Source: MGIIb-P sp963934015
GTDB lineage: Archaea; Thermoplasmatota; Poseidoniia; Poseidoniales; Thalassarchaeaceae
Assembly (NCBI GenBank): GCA_963934015.1
Contig: CAWVWT010000026.1
Coordinates: 1-29,088 of the forward strand
Reading direction: 5' to 3'
Length of the DNA: 29,088 bases
The notes below the pieces were generated by a model. The model did not search any database, was not told the DNA's origin, and was given only the letters and a program-made list of their open reading frames with translations. The position numbers were made by a program, and so were the translations under genes. This document shows positions 9,238-15,835 of the stretch, in pieces (position 1 is the first letter of the stretch; the number at the start of each line of letters is the position of its first letter).

Positions 9238-10710
9238 ATGCGAGCGCAGGCCCTCCTCCTCGTGTTCCTGATGTTCTCAGCCCCTCTTTCCGGCTGCTTT
9301 GGCAATGATACACCATTCTCTCAAACGGAAGAAATCCAATCTTCAGGGACTTTTTTTGTCACAGGGTCTGACGGTCTACCTGTCAATGAAGCCCCTCTTC
9401 CGTTGATTTTCAATTTTAGTGATGTTGGAGAAGATGGTCCAGAACCAAGCCTCGGTGTAACGTCCAGTGGTTGTATTTTCTTTATTGCAATGGAGAAGGT
9501 CATGCGCTCTTGTGATTATGGTGGAACTTGGGAAGAGGTGCAAGATCCCATTGCATGTTCCCCGACAACCAGTGACCCCTATGGTTGGGTTGACACCATC
9601 ACCGACCGCATCTTCAATGTGCAAATGATAGGTCTTGAGACATCATGGATATGTTGGAGTGATGACGACGGGGAAACTTGGTTGGGTAACCCACACGACT
9701 CTGGAACAACACCAATCAATGATCACATCAAGTTGGCAACAGGACCTTGGACGGGCAGTGGATATGGTATTGGAGGTCAATTTTCACAAGCCTTCTATGA
9801 AACTGCAGTTTACTATTGCTACAACAAACTCGCAGGGATTTTTTGCTTCACAAGTTTTGACGGCGGAGCTACGTTTGAGGCAGGTGGCCAAATCTTCGGA
9901 CTGGCGACCACCAATGGGGGACTTCATGGGGCCATTACTTCAGCACCAGATGGAACAGTCTACGTGACACCCAGAGTTGAAACACCAACAGTCATCGTTT
10001 CTGACGACAATGGTTTGACTTGGTTTGATCGATCCATGGGTGAGGATGTAGGAACACCTTATCCACGGAAGAATTCAGAGGTTGCTACCGACACAGAATC
10101 CAACGCCTACCACATCTGGACGGGGGCTGATGAAGGAATTTACATGTCGAGGAGTACCGACTCTGGGCAGTCCTGGGAGCAGAACAGCACCCGAATCAGT
10201 CCAATTGAAGTCATCTCGACAGCATTTCCCCAAATTGATGCAGGGGATCCTGGAAGAATTGCAATCACTTACCTTGGAAGTCAGGATGCGAGTGAATTGC
10301 AACAACCAGATCTTGATGGGAACCCATGGGATGGAAATGCGCACTACGCCAATTCAAATGTTAGCTACTATCTGTATGTTACTTACAGTTTGAATGCCCT
10401 CGATGAAAACCCAACCTTCCACACTGTTCGCGCCTCTGCAGACCCGGTACAAGTAGGCAGTATCTGCTTGAACAGTGGCGATTGCCGTGACATAGGGGGT
10501 TCCAACCGCAATCTACTCGATTTCAATGATTTACATATTGATCAGGAAGGTCGGGTATACATTGCCTTCGCAGATGGCTGTACTGGAGATTGTGCTGCTA
10601 GTGACAACCCGCAGCCTGAAGACTCTCGCAGTAGACGCGCGACCATGTGTTTCCTTGGCAGTGGCCCAAGTTTGTTTGAGTCGGTCGGTGAACTTGCTGA
10701 AGTCAATTGA
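9238..10710 (+). CDS. Asp-box (BNR) beta-propeller lipoprotein, sialidase-like fold
   Basis: The protein has 490 residues from the ATG at 9238; an in-frame TTG at 9202 would put a charged extension before the signal peptide. The N-terminus is a lipoprotein signal with lipobox LSGC (Cys20). At least five Asp-box motifs of the S-x-D-x-G-x-T-W kind occur: CDYGGTWEE, SDDDGETWLG, SFDGGATFE, SDDNGLTWFD and STDSGQSWEQ. Their regular spacing fits a sialidase-type six-bladed propeller. I do not see a convincing sialidase arginine triad, so glycosidase activity is not supported. C-terminal Cys-rich stretches (CLNSGDC, CTGDC) may form disulfides. It should sit lipid-anchored on the outer face of the membrane, next to two other surface-protein genes. 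Confidence 0.82.
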   Translation: MRAQALLLVFLMFSAPLSGCFGNDTPFSQTEEIQSSGTFFVTGSDGLPVNEAPLPLIFNFSDVGEDGPEPSLGVTSSGCIFFIAMEKVMRSCDYGGTWEEVQDPIACSPTTSDPYGWVDTITDRIFNVQMIGLETSWICWSDDDGETWLGNPHDSGTTPINDHIKLATGPWTGSGYGIGGQFSQAFYETAVYYCYNKLAGIFCFTSFDGGATFEAGGQIFGLATTNGGLHGAITSAPDGTVYVTPRVETPTVIVSDDNGLTWFDRSMGEDVGTPYPRKNSEVATDTESNAYHIWTGADEGIYMSRSTDSGQSWEQNSTRISPIEVISTAFPQIDAGDPGRIAITYLGSQDASELQQPDLDGNPWDGNAHYANSNVSYYLYVTYSLNALDENPTFHTVRASADPVQVGSICLNSGDCRDIGGSNRNLLDFNDLHIDQEGRVYIAFADGCTGDCAASDNPQPEDSRSRRATMCFLGSGPSLFESVGELAEVN

Positions 10711-10765
10711 TTTGAATCGCTGAAACTCCATTACATCTATGGGGGGGGTTTGCCTAACGTGGGCG

Positions 10766-11341
10766 ATGGAGCCATTTGCAACCTTCCTTATGGTTGCAGA
10801 TTTCGCTCTCGCCATTTTCTTCGTAGTTTTGTTCCACTATCTCCATCGTTCAGGGAAAATCCCACTTTCCTATCTGTACGCTTTTTGGCTGGGCGCCTTC
10901 ATTGGTTCAACCTGGGAATTCACCTTCCTTTTTCTTGGCCCCGAATTTCTCCATGGCGCAGTTGAATGGCCATGGGGGCTAGATGGCTGGCCTCGCAAGG
11001 TATCACATTCGATATGGGATGGCGCGATTTTCATGTTTGGTGTCTATCTGTGTCACCATTGGTTAGATGGTGAATTGTTTCAGAAATTCAATTCAAGAGA
11101 ACTTGGAATCATGTGGTGTTGGGGACTCTTTCAAGAGTTATTGGCGGAGTATCTGTTCAACGGGCGCGTCTGGATTTACGAACCATTGTCATGGAACCCA
11201 GTGATAATTCCCACAATCCCTGGATCTGCCCCAATGTCCCCTGGATACACACTAATACCTCAGGCTGTTTGGGTGATTGCACCGATTCTATTCTACATTG
11301 GATTTCTTTGGTTGGTCACAAAAAAGAATCCATTCAAGTAA
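10766..11341 (+). CDS. Five-helix membrane protein of unrecognised family
   Basis: The protein has 191 residues from the ATG at 10766. An in-frame ATG at 10739 would add nine residues (MGGVCLTWA) but places an eight-G run right after the start codon. Predicted membrane helices lie at about 5-25, 33-55, 83-100, 112-132 and 163-185. Loops carry conserved-looking aromatic and acidic residues (STWEFTF, WEFTFLFLG, HSIWDGAIF, FQELLAEYLFNGRVWIYE). Acidic residues inside helices (WE, WD, QE) could line a substrate pocket or ion path. I do not recognise the family; an enzyme or sterol-isomerase-like (EXPERA) fold is only a guess from size and acidic helix positions. It lies 55 bases after the lipoprotein gene and 79 bases before the NYN gene, all on the plus strand. 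Confidence 0.75.
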   Translation: MEPFATFLMVADFALAIFFVVLFHYLHRSGKIPLSYLYAFWLGAFIGSTWEFTFLFLGPEFLHGAVEWPWGLDGWPRKVSHSIWDGAIFMFGVYLCHHWLDGELFQKFNSRELGIMWCWGLFQELLAEYLFNGRVWIYEPLSWNPVIIPTIPGSAPMSPGYTLIPQAVWVIAPILFYIGFLWLVTKKNPFK

Positions 11342-11377
11342 TCAAAGCATTGATAAGATTTGGGCCCAGCAACAAAT

Positions 11378-11387
11378 TTACCGGTAT
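11378..11387 (+). repeat. Direct repeat TTACCGGTAT, copy 1
   Basis: The same ten bases recur at 11428-11437, exactly 50 bp downstream. Each copy contains the 8-bp palindrome TACCGGTA. Copy 1 lies 34 bases upstream of the NYN ribonuclease start, so the pair could be a binding site for a dimeric regulator. Confidence 0.5.
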
Positions 11388-11420
11388 CCGGCTACATTTT
11401 GGCAATTGTGCCCAGATCGT

Positions 11421-12425
11421 ATGTCCGTTACCGGTATACCCCCTCGGGGTGGTACAACGAATAACAATAATGAACACAAGAATAAGCAAAAACCAATCAT
11501 AGTAATCGACGGACCCAACGTTGCATGTGAATACAGCGGATCAAGACCAGGTGATGCACGTGGCGTCGTCGCCACCTATCGATATTGGAAAGAGAAGGGC
11601 CACAATGTAGCCGTTTTCATCAAAAAGCACCGACTGCACAACGATAGGAACCCGAAAGTATTGCTTGAGAACGTCGAGGAACTCCTCAAAGAAATTCCCA
11701 AACAATCGCTTACAGCCGTTCCCGCAAAGGAAGACGATGACTCATTCATGATTGAGTATTGTATGCCCAGAAAAGCAGTCGTGGTTACTAATGATCAATT
11801 CAAAGATCACGAAGAGAGGTTTCAGGGCGATGAGAAAAAGGAATTTGTTGAATGGCGCAATAGCCATCGTTGTGGCTATGCATTTGCTCTGGGCGAATTC
11901 CTACCCTCCCCAGATTTCGAGATTCAATTGATAGAGGTCAAGGATCCAAAACATTCGGATGAGAATCAACCAAAGGCCACATCCAAACCCAAGCCTAAGC
12001 CCAAGCCCAAGCCCAAGCCTAAGCCTAAGCCTAAGCCTAAGATCAATAAACACGATTCTAAAAAGTCAAAGGCACAACAGAATACACCGAAAGGGGCGCC
12101 TAAAGAATTGATGCAGTGGTTAGAAGCCGAATTGCAAGACTGGAAAAAACTTAGTGCATTGAGCCAACATATAATGGACAATTTCGACTGCACCAACCCA
12201 AAACGATACATTTTGGAAACAACAGGTGCGACCGGCTCAGTGAAGAAGCAATTAGAATCAATATTCCAAGGCCGACTGGAATTCAGGGGGAGCAAGGGAA
12301 ATACTGCTGCTCGCATAATCCCAACAAAAGCTCCAACGAGTAAGCCGGCATTAAAATCCAAGATATTGTCGATATCTTGGCTCGCTGGGCTGAAAAAATC
12401 TTTGCGCGAAAAATGGTCAAATTAA
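11421..12425 (+). CDS. Zc3h12a/Regnase-type NYN (PIN-like) ribonuclease with KP linker and C-terminal helical domain
   Basis: The protein has 334 residues from the ATG at 11421, the only ATG/GTG/TTG close before the domain. Residues about 24-170 match the Zc3h12a NYN endoribonuclease fold, and the metal-binding acidic residues are in place: Asp30 (VIDGPN), Asp106-Asp107 (EDDDSF), Asp125 (VTNDQF) and Asp129 (KDH). These correspond to the catalytic Asp set of mammalian Regnase-1, which cuts mRNA. The GYAFALGEFLPSPDF stretch also follows the family pattern. A 19-residue Lys-Pro linker separates it from a C-terminal domain (about 225-305) that may be a winged helix or LOTUS-like RNA binder. No CCCH zinc finger is present. 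It converges with mobA, overlapping by 4 bp. Likely an RNA-processing or decay nuclease. Confidence 0.82.
   Translation: MSVTGIPPRGGTTNNNNEHKNKQKPIIVIDGPNVACEYSGSRPGDARGVVATYRYWKEKGHNVAVFIKKHRLHNDRNPKVLLENVEELLKEIPKQSLTAVPAKEDDDSFMIEYCMPRKAVVVTNDQFKDHEERFQGDEKKEFVEWRNSHRCGYAFALGEFLPSPDFEIQLIEVKDPKHSDENQPKATSKPKPKPKPKPKPKPKPKPKINKHDSKKSKAQQNTPKGAPKELMQWLEAELQDWKKLSALSQHIMDNFDCTNPKRYILETTGATGSVKKQLESIFQGRLEFRGSKGNTAARIIPTKAPTSKPALKSKILSISWLAGLKKSLREKWSN
11428..11437 (+). repeat. Direct repeat TTACCGGTAT, copy 2
   Basis: Second copy of the 10-bp repeat, 50 bp from the first. It overlaps the first codons of the NYN gene and abuts the hairpin at 11438-11450. Confidence 0.5.
11438..11450 (+). other. 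Short hairpin ACCCC-CTC-GGGGT at the NYN gene start
   Basis: A five-base-pair stem with a three-base loop, extendable by a T-G pair. It lies in codons 6-10 of the NYN gene if the ATG at 11421 is used. Stems this short arise by chance; it is listed because similar hairpins precede other genes here. Confidence 0.35.
11988..12041 (+). repeat. Nine tandem hexamers (CCHAAG) encoding a Pro-Lys linker
   Basis: Nine in-frame copies of CCC/CCT-AAG encode alternating Pro and Lys in the NYN ribonuclease. The array should give a rigid, strongly basic linker between the nuclease and the C-terminal domain. Copy number can change without breaking the frame. Confidence 0.9.
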
Positions 12426-12991
12426 CGCCCGTCCAAATCACTAGAGGCATTGACGTTCCGAAAACACGACGCATCTTCAAACTCAACAATTTGACAGGGT
12501 ACACTACGTAGGGTATTCTTCAGCGAAGCTCGCATCTCAGCCCCTTCAAGGGCAGAGAGAACCACATCCACTTCGACAAGCGAGAGCAGGGGTTGAAGCC
12601 GCTCACCCTTCGGCATCATTACCGGTTTACTCCCCTCTTGAAGCCTCTCAAACACCTGAGGTAGAATCCAGGGTGTATCGCATGGCGCCAATTGTATTCG
12701 TTCTATACCCATATTTGCACATTCCCTGAGGGCAGATCGCAACCCAGATTTCGCACTCCGCTCCAAATCATTGTCCAATATGCATTGAACATCAGACAAG
12801 TGTGATAACACACTCATGATTTCATGACGCTGAAATCCATTCCTCACAGCAACGAGAATGGATTTGCACCCTGCATTTCGTAGAGCATGAGCAACTCTGA
12901 CAATCATCGGGGCGCTCTCAACAATCATCGTTGCTTTATCTCGGCCCATGCGTTTTGAGGCCCCACCCGCTAGAATCAGAGCAGGATACAT
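12422..12991 (-). CDS. mobA: MobA-like molybdenum cofactor guanylyltransferase / NTP-transferase
   Basis: The protein has 189 residues, the usual size for MobA. The N-terminal nucleotide-binding signature LILAGGASKRMGRDKA is intact. The later QLAPCDTPWI supplies the metal-binding Asp, and GERLQPLLSL matches the QPL motif of MobA. MobA joins GMP to molybdopterin to make the guanine dinucleotide cofactor; related enzymes use CTP or act on other sugars, so the exact substrate is inferred. The start at 12991 is supported by AGGTGA five bases upstream. That ribosome site overlaps the TAG stop of the preceding small gene, 8 bp away. It is the last gene of a four-gene minus-strand operon and overlaps the NYN gene's stop by 4 bp. 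Confidence 0.75.
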   Translation of the reverse strand: MYPALILAGGASKRMGRDKATMIVESAPMIVRVAHALRNAGCKSILVAVRNGFQRHEIMSVLSHLSDVQCILDNDLERSAKSGLRSALRECANMGIERIQLAPCDTPWILPQVFERLQEGSKPVMMPKGERLQPLLSLVEVDVVLSALEGAEMRASLKNTLRSVPCQIVEFEDASCFRNVNASSDLDGR

Positions 12992-12999
12992 GATGTCAC

Positions 13000-13209
13000 C
13001 TATTCAAGGTCATTGAGCTCTTTCATTGCACTTTCTAATTCATCCATCAAAGCTCGAGCCCGATCCAATAAAGCCCGCTGATCACGGCGGTTGGCTGCAT
13101 TTGGTAACCATTCCAACAATTGGCGAATGTCGGCAGCATCACGCTCAACCGTCCATTTGAGAACCTGTTCGAGAACGGGGTCATCAGCTTCAAGGAAACG
13201 CTCGACCAT
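13000..13209 (-). CDS. Small helical protein of unknown function, second last gene of the mobA operon
   Basis: The protein has 69 residues from the ATG at 13209. The frame stays open upstream to an ATG at 13296, which would overlap the previous gene by 50 bp and add a Cys-bearing stretch (VCRRCVTC) that could bind a metal. No start has a clear ribosome site, so the N-terminus is uncertain. The sequence is predicted all-helical and amphipathic (DDPVLEQVLKWTVERDAADI, then a charged C-terminal helix DELESAMKELNDLE). I recognise no family. It lies 37 bp after one gene and 8 bp before mobA, so co-expression is likely. Confidence 0.6.
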   Translation of the reverse strand: MVERFLEADDPVLEQVLKWTVERDAADIRQLLEWLPNAANRRDQRALLDRARALMDELESAMKELNDLE

Positions 13210-13246
13210 ACAGGTTACGCAACGACGGCAAACCTTCAGCCTTCGC

Positions 13247-13882
13247 TTAAGAATTGAGCATTTGGTCACGAACACGACCCAATAGAGAATCGCCATCAGG
13301 GTATGGGATCGATTGGAGCGTAGATTTCAGGGTCGGTGACAAATCAGGCCGTTCGGAGCGAACCCAATTCGCATGTTGGGTCAACAATGCAAGATGTGCA
13401 TGCGCCGCACTCATCGAACACCAGCCTAGTAGCACGTTCTCATCTGGTGGTGCATGCTTCGCTCGGAAGCATTCCTCGATAGAAAGCAACAGAGATTCTG
13501 CAGTTGAACTACTTTCAATCACAGTCTCTAAACGAGACCAAACATCAATTCCATCTTGTAAATTAGCGAGTAAGAGAGCCGCCAGCGCCACATCTTCTCG
13601 CCCATGTCTTTTCCAAAGATTAGCAATTACTTGGGATAAAATGTCAACATCACCATGAGTCAATAGCCATGAGCAAATTCGCCGTAGTACATCATCTGGA
13701 GTTCCTAGATGAAAGGCATAACCTCCAGACGAACCCAGTCGATCGGTTTGTGACTTTACAATAAATGCAGGGACACCGATGGGGTACGCTTCCCGGACAA
13801 CACCCATCAGGCGCTTGGAACGAAGATGGACCTTTGCTGGTTGCGATGATAACCAATCATCCAAAGGGTCACCTTTCGTCAC
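13247..13882 (-). CDS. Helical protein of unknown function in the TerB-mobA operon
   Basis: The protein has 211 residues from the GTG at 13882, which overlaps the end of the TerB-like gene by 14 bp. A purine-rich GAAGGGGGG lies about eight bases upstream of it. The ATG at 13957 would overlap by 89 bp and is less likely. The N-terminal part (KVHLRSKRLMGVVREAYPIG) is basic. The rest is predicted to be successive helices (WLLTHGDVDILSQVIANLW, REDVALAALLLANL) that look like HEAT or AlkD-type helical repeats, but I see no diagnostic motif. No signal peptide or membrane helix is present, so it should be cytoplasmic. Function unknown. Confidence 0.65.
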   Translation of the reverse strand: MTKGDPLDDWLSSQPAKVHLRSKRLMGVVREAYPIGVPAFIVKSQTDRLGSSGGYAFHLGTPDDVLRRICSWLLTHGDVDILSQVIANLWKRHGREDVALAALLLANLQDGIDVWSRLETVIESSSTAESLLLSIEECFRAKHAPPDENVLLGWCSMSAAHAHLALLTQHANWVRSERPDLSPTLKSTLQSIPYPDGDSLLGRVRDQMLNS

Positions 13883-14393
13883 CCTTCGGCCCCCCTTCGG
13901 GTAAAATCGAGCGAATTCTGTTAAACAAACCATCGACAATATCTTTCGCTTGTTCAAACCCCTTTTCGACGACTTGCTTGACGTTTTTCTCTACATGATC
14001 TTCCAGTTCAGCATGAATATCATTCATCACTAAATCATTTTCTTCATCAGTAATATCGAACAGGTATCGAAGGTAGGCGACTACCAGGTACTCATCTTCA
14101 CTGATACTTGCGTTAAGGTAAGCGGTCTGAAACATCCCAGCATAAACTTCGAGACATTTCGTTTTACCAATTTTGGTACCCCCTTCCACCTTCTCACCAG
14201 CGACAATCGCATCATAGACGCGCTTCGGGACATCAACATCCAAACTGAGGAGGCTGGCGAGTTTTATCACCAACCGCTTCTCCTCGCGGGTGATTTGACC
14301 ATCTTTCAGTACGATGGAAACAACACCTTGGAAGGTGCTGATGTCAGTGAGAGTGGCGGTGGGCACGAATGGGGAGGAACCCTCCCTCCTCAT
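13869..14393 (-). CDS. TerB-like acidic helical domain protein
   Basis: The protein has 174 residues from the ATG at 14393. A GTG at 14366, just after a GGGAGG hairpin, is an alternative start that loses only nine residues. The core VVSIVLKDGQITREEKRLVIKLASLL has the TerB signature (hydrophobic helix, DGxITxEE, second helix), which resembles the tellurite-resistance TerB fold also found on DnaJ-like proteins. TerB domains bind metal or act as regulatory modules; no substrate is known here. A long acidic amphipathic region follows (about 110-150), with no membrane helix. It is the first gene of the minus-strand operon. An A/T-rich TATA-like box on the minus strand (14426-14437) lies 33 bases upstream of the ATG. 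Confidence 0.62.
   Translation of the reverse strand: MRREGSSPFVPTATLTDISTFQGVVSIVLKDGQITREEKRLVIKLASLLSLDVDVPKRVYDAIVAGEKVEGGTKIGKTKCLEVYAGMFQTAYLNASISEDEYLVVAYLRYLFDITDEENDLVMNDIHAELEDHVEKNVKQVVEKGFEQAKDIVDGLFNRIRSILPEGGPKGDER
14372..14386 (-). other. Hairpin GGGAGG-loop-CCTCCC near the TerB-like gene start
   Basis: A perfect six-base-pair stem with a three-base loop. It lies within the first codons if the gene starts at 14393, or directly 5' of the start if the GTG at 14366 is used. The strand carrying GGAGGG in the message could pair with 16S rRNA, so folding could modulate initiation. Confidence 0.35.
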
Positions 14394-14425
14394 AGCGGTT
14401 CGCCCAATCCTGCAACCCATTTTGA

Positions 14426-14437
14426 GAATATTTTTCC
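14426..14437 (-). promoter_or_regulatory. Candidate TATA-like box for the TerB-mobA operon
   Basis: On the minus strand this reads GGAAAAATATTC, the only strongly A/T-rich block in the 211-base divergent region to dnaG. A start of transcription about 25 bases downstream would fall near 14403, giving a leader of about ten bases to the ATG at 14393. Confidence 0.35.
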
Positions 14438-14501
14438 ACCCAATGCCTTCATGAAGGAGGGGCAGGTCGGCCAATTCGCAGGTAACCCCTGTCACGCTCC
14501 C

Positions 14502-14516
14502 AGGGCTTCGTGCCCT
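14502..14516 (+). other. Hairpin AGGGC-TTCGT-GCCCT upstream of dnaG
   Basis: A five-base-pair G/C-rich stem with a five-base loop, 88 bases before the dnaG start. No T-run follows it, so it does not look like an intrinsic terminator. Confidence 0.3.
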
Positions 14517-14604
14517 TTCCCGTGAACACGCGCAATGAAAACCCCACCGAAAGGGACGGTTGAGCGCTCAGATAAACCTGCGAAAGCAAAAGGAAGTGAA
14601 CACA

Positions 14605-15786
14605 ATGAGTGATCAAAAAGCAAAATATATGATTCATGCCACAATCAAGGCGGATGGAACCATCCAAAGAAAGGACGTCGTTGGCGCAATCTTCGGTCAA
14701 ACCGAAGGATTGCTCGGTGAAGAACTACAGTTGCGCAAGTTGCAACGAACTGGACGAATCGGCCATGTAGATGTAGAACTTAATTCAAACAAAGGCAAAG
14801 TATCCGGAATGATTCTCTTACCCAGCAGCCTCGACCAAGTATCGACAGCTGTTGTAGGGGCCGCGCTTGAAACAATTGAGCGAATTGGACCATGTAAAGC
14901 AACAATCAAAGTAGCCAGAATCGAGAATATCCACAGCGTCAAGCGCGACACAGTCATCGATCGTGCCAAAGACTTGCTTCTCGGCATCGTGAATGACGGC
15001 TCGAACGATAGTAAGAGTATCTTGGACGAGGTTCGAAGCGTCCTCACACTTGGAACAGAAACCAACATCTCTGGTATGACTTGTGGCCCCAATGCGGCTG
15101 GGAGTGAAGCTCTCATCATCGTCGAGGGCCGAAATGACGTTCGCAATTTGTTGAAATTCGGTATCAAAAACGCGATTGCAACAATGGGTGCAAACGTCAA
15201 GGATGAACTTGTGGAACTCGCAAAGGGTAAGAGCAACGTTACAGCATTCTGCGACGGAGATCGTGGTGGAAAGTTACTCTTGATGGAATTATCTGGAGCA
15301 TTGGGCAAATCCCTCACCCACGTCGCTATGGCACCCGAATCTCGCGAAGTTGAACATCTTGAGGGCAAAGTAGTCACCAAGTGTTTGAATCAAAAGGAAG
15401 CGGCAACAAAAGCAATGGCACGTATCAAGAAACAACTCGAAGCAGATGATAATGCAACAGTACCAAAGAAGTCTGGTGCTAGCAATGGATCAGTGGACGT
15501 CCCTGACAACATACGAGAGTGGTCAGCGCACATGGGTGACTTGAAGAAGAATACAGCCATTTTGATTCTTGAGGATGGTTCTCCATCCGAACCTATTGGT
15601 GCAAGTAAACTCGCAGGGTTTGCAGAAGATGTCGAAGGCGCACAATGTCTAATCGTCAATTCCAAGATTAGTGCCCGCATGATTGAAATCGCCGAAGTCG
15701 GTGCAATCCCAAGCGTGCTTGGCAGTGCCTCTGGTGTAGGTGGCTCAGACAGCGTTGAAACATACGCAATGAGCGACCTTGAGTGA
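14605..15786 (+). CDS. dnaG: Archaeal DnaG-type primase / exosome-associated Toprim protein
   Basis: The protein has 393 residues from the ATG at 14605, preceded by AGGAAGTGA. An upstream in-frame TTG at 14560 lacks support. The N-terminal domain opens with KYMIHATIKADGTIQRKDVV, typical of archaeal DnaG. The Toprim domain (about 170-255) has the catalytic Glu174 (IIVEGRNDV) and Asp217/Asp219 (CDGDRGG), then the family's REVEHL segment. Archaeal DnaG lacks the bacterial zinc finger and helicase-binding domains. It makes short RNA in vitro and is an RNA-binding subunit of the archaeal exosome, so both replication priming and RNA turnover are possible roles. All key residues are present. It is divergent from the TerB operon and followed 49 bp later by a membrane-protein gene. 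Confidence 0.95.
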   Translation: MSDQKAKYMIHATIKADGTIQRKDVVGAIFGQTEGLLGEELQLRKLQRTGRIGHVDVELNSNKGKVSGMILLPSSLDQVSTAVVGAALETIERIGPCKATIKVARIENIHSVKRDTVIDRAKDLLLGIVNDGSNDSKSILDEVRSVLTLGTETNISGMTCGPNAAGSEALIIVEGRNDVRNLLKFGIKNAIATMGANVKDELVELAKGKSNVTAFCDGDRGGKLLLMELSGALGKSLTHVAMAPESREVEHLEGKVVTKCLNQKEAATKAMARIKKQLEADDNATVPKKSGASNGSVDVPDNIREWSAHMGDLKKNTAILILEDGSPSEPIGASKLAGFAEDVEGAQCLIVNSKISARMIEIAEVGAIPSVLGSASGVGGSDSVETYAMSDLE

Positions 15787-15788
15787 CC

Positions 15789-15804
15789 CTCACCCAAGGG
15801 TGAG
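15789..15804 (+). other. Inverted repeat CTCACCC-AA-GGGTGAG after dnaG
   Basis: Seven perfect base pairs about an AA centre, 3 bases after the dnaG stop and 32 bases before the next start. No T-run follows. It could be a processing or termination signal of dnaG, or an operator or leader element of the next gene. Its core CACCC..GGGTG resembles the palindrome at 20225-20240. Confidence 0.45.
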
Positions 15805-15819
15805 AACGATAACCCCATC

Positions 15820-15833
15820 CACACTCCGGTGTG
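15820..15833 (+). promoter_or_regulatory. Hairpin CACAC-TCCG-GTGTG that would sequester the ribosome site
   Basis: A five-base-pair stem whose 3' arm contains GGTG, the likely Shine-Dalgarno sequence of the gene starting at 15836. Folding would mask that site, so translation of the membrane protein could depend on opening the hairpin or on ribosomes finishing dnaG. The stem is short, so this is tentative. Confidence 0.35.
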
Positions 15834-15835
15834 AT

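Noticed and set aside
11277..11420. Longer NYN protein starting at 11277
   Set aside because: The extension overlaps the membrane-protein gene in another frame and looks like translated non-coding sequence.
15789..15804. Intrinsic terminator of dnaG
   Set aside because: A good stem is present but no T-run follows, and archaeal termination needs T-rich sequence; left as an unassigned inverted repeat.
15779..15835. Start at 15779 for the proline-rich membrane protein
   Set aside because: It overlaps the dnaG stop and the hairpins, and the extra residues have no domain; ATG 15836 has a GGTGTGAT ribosome site.
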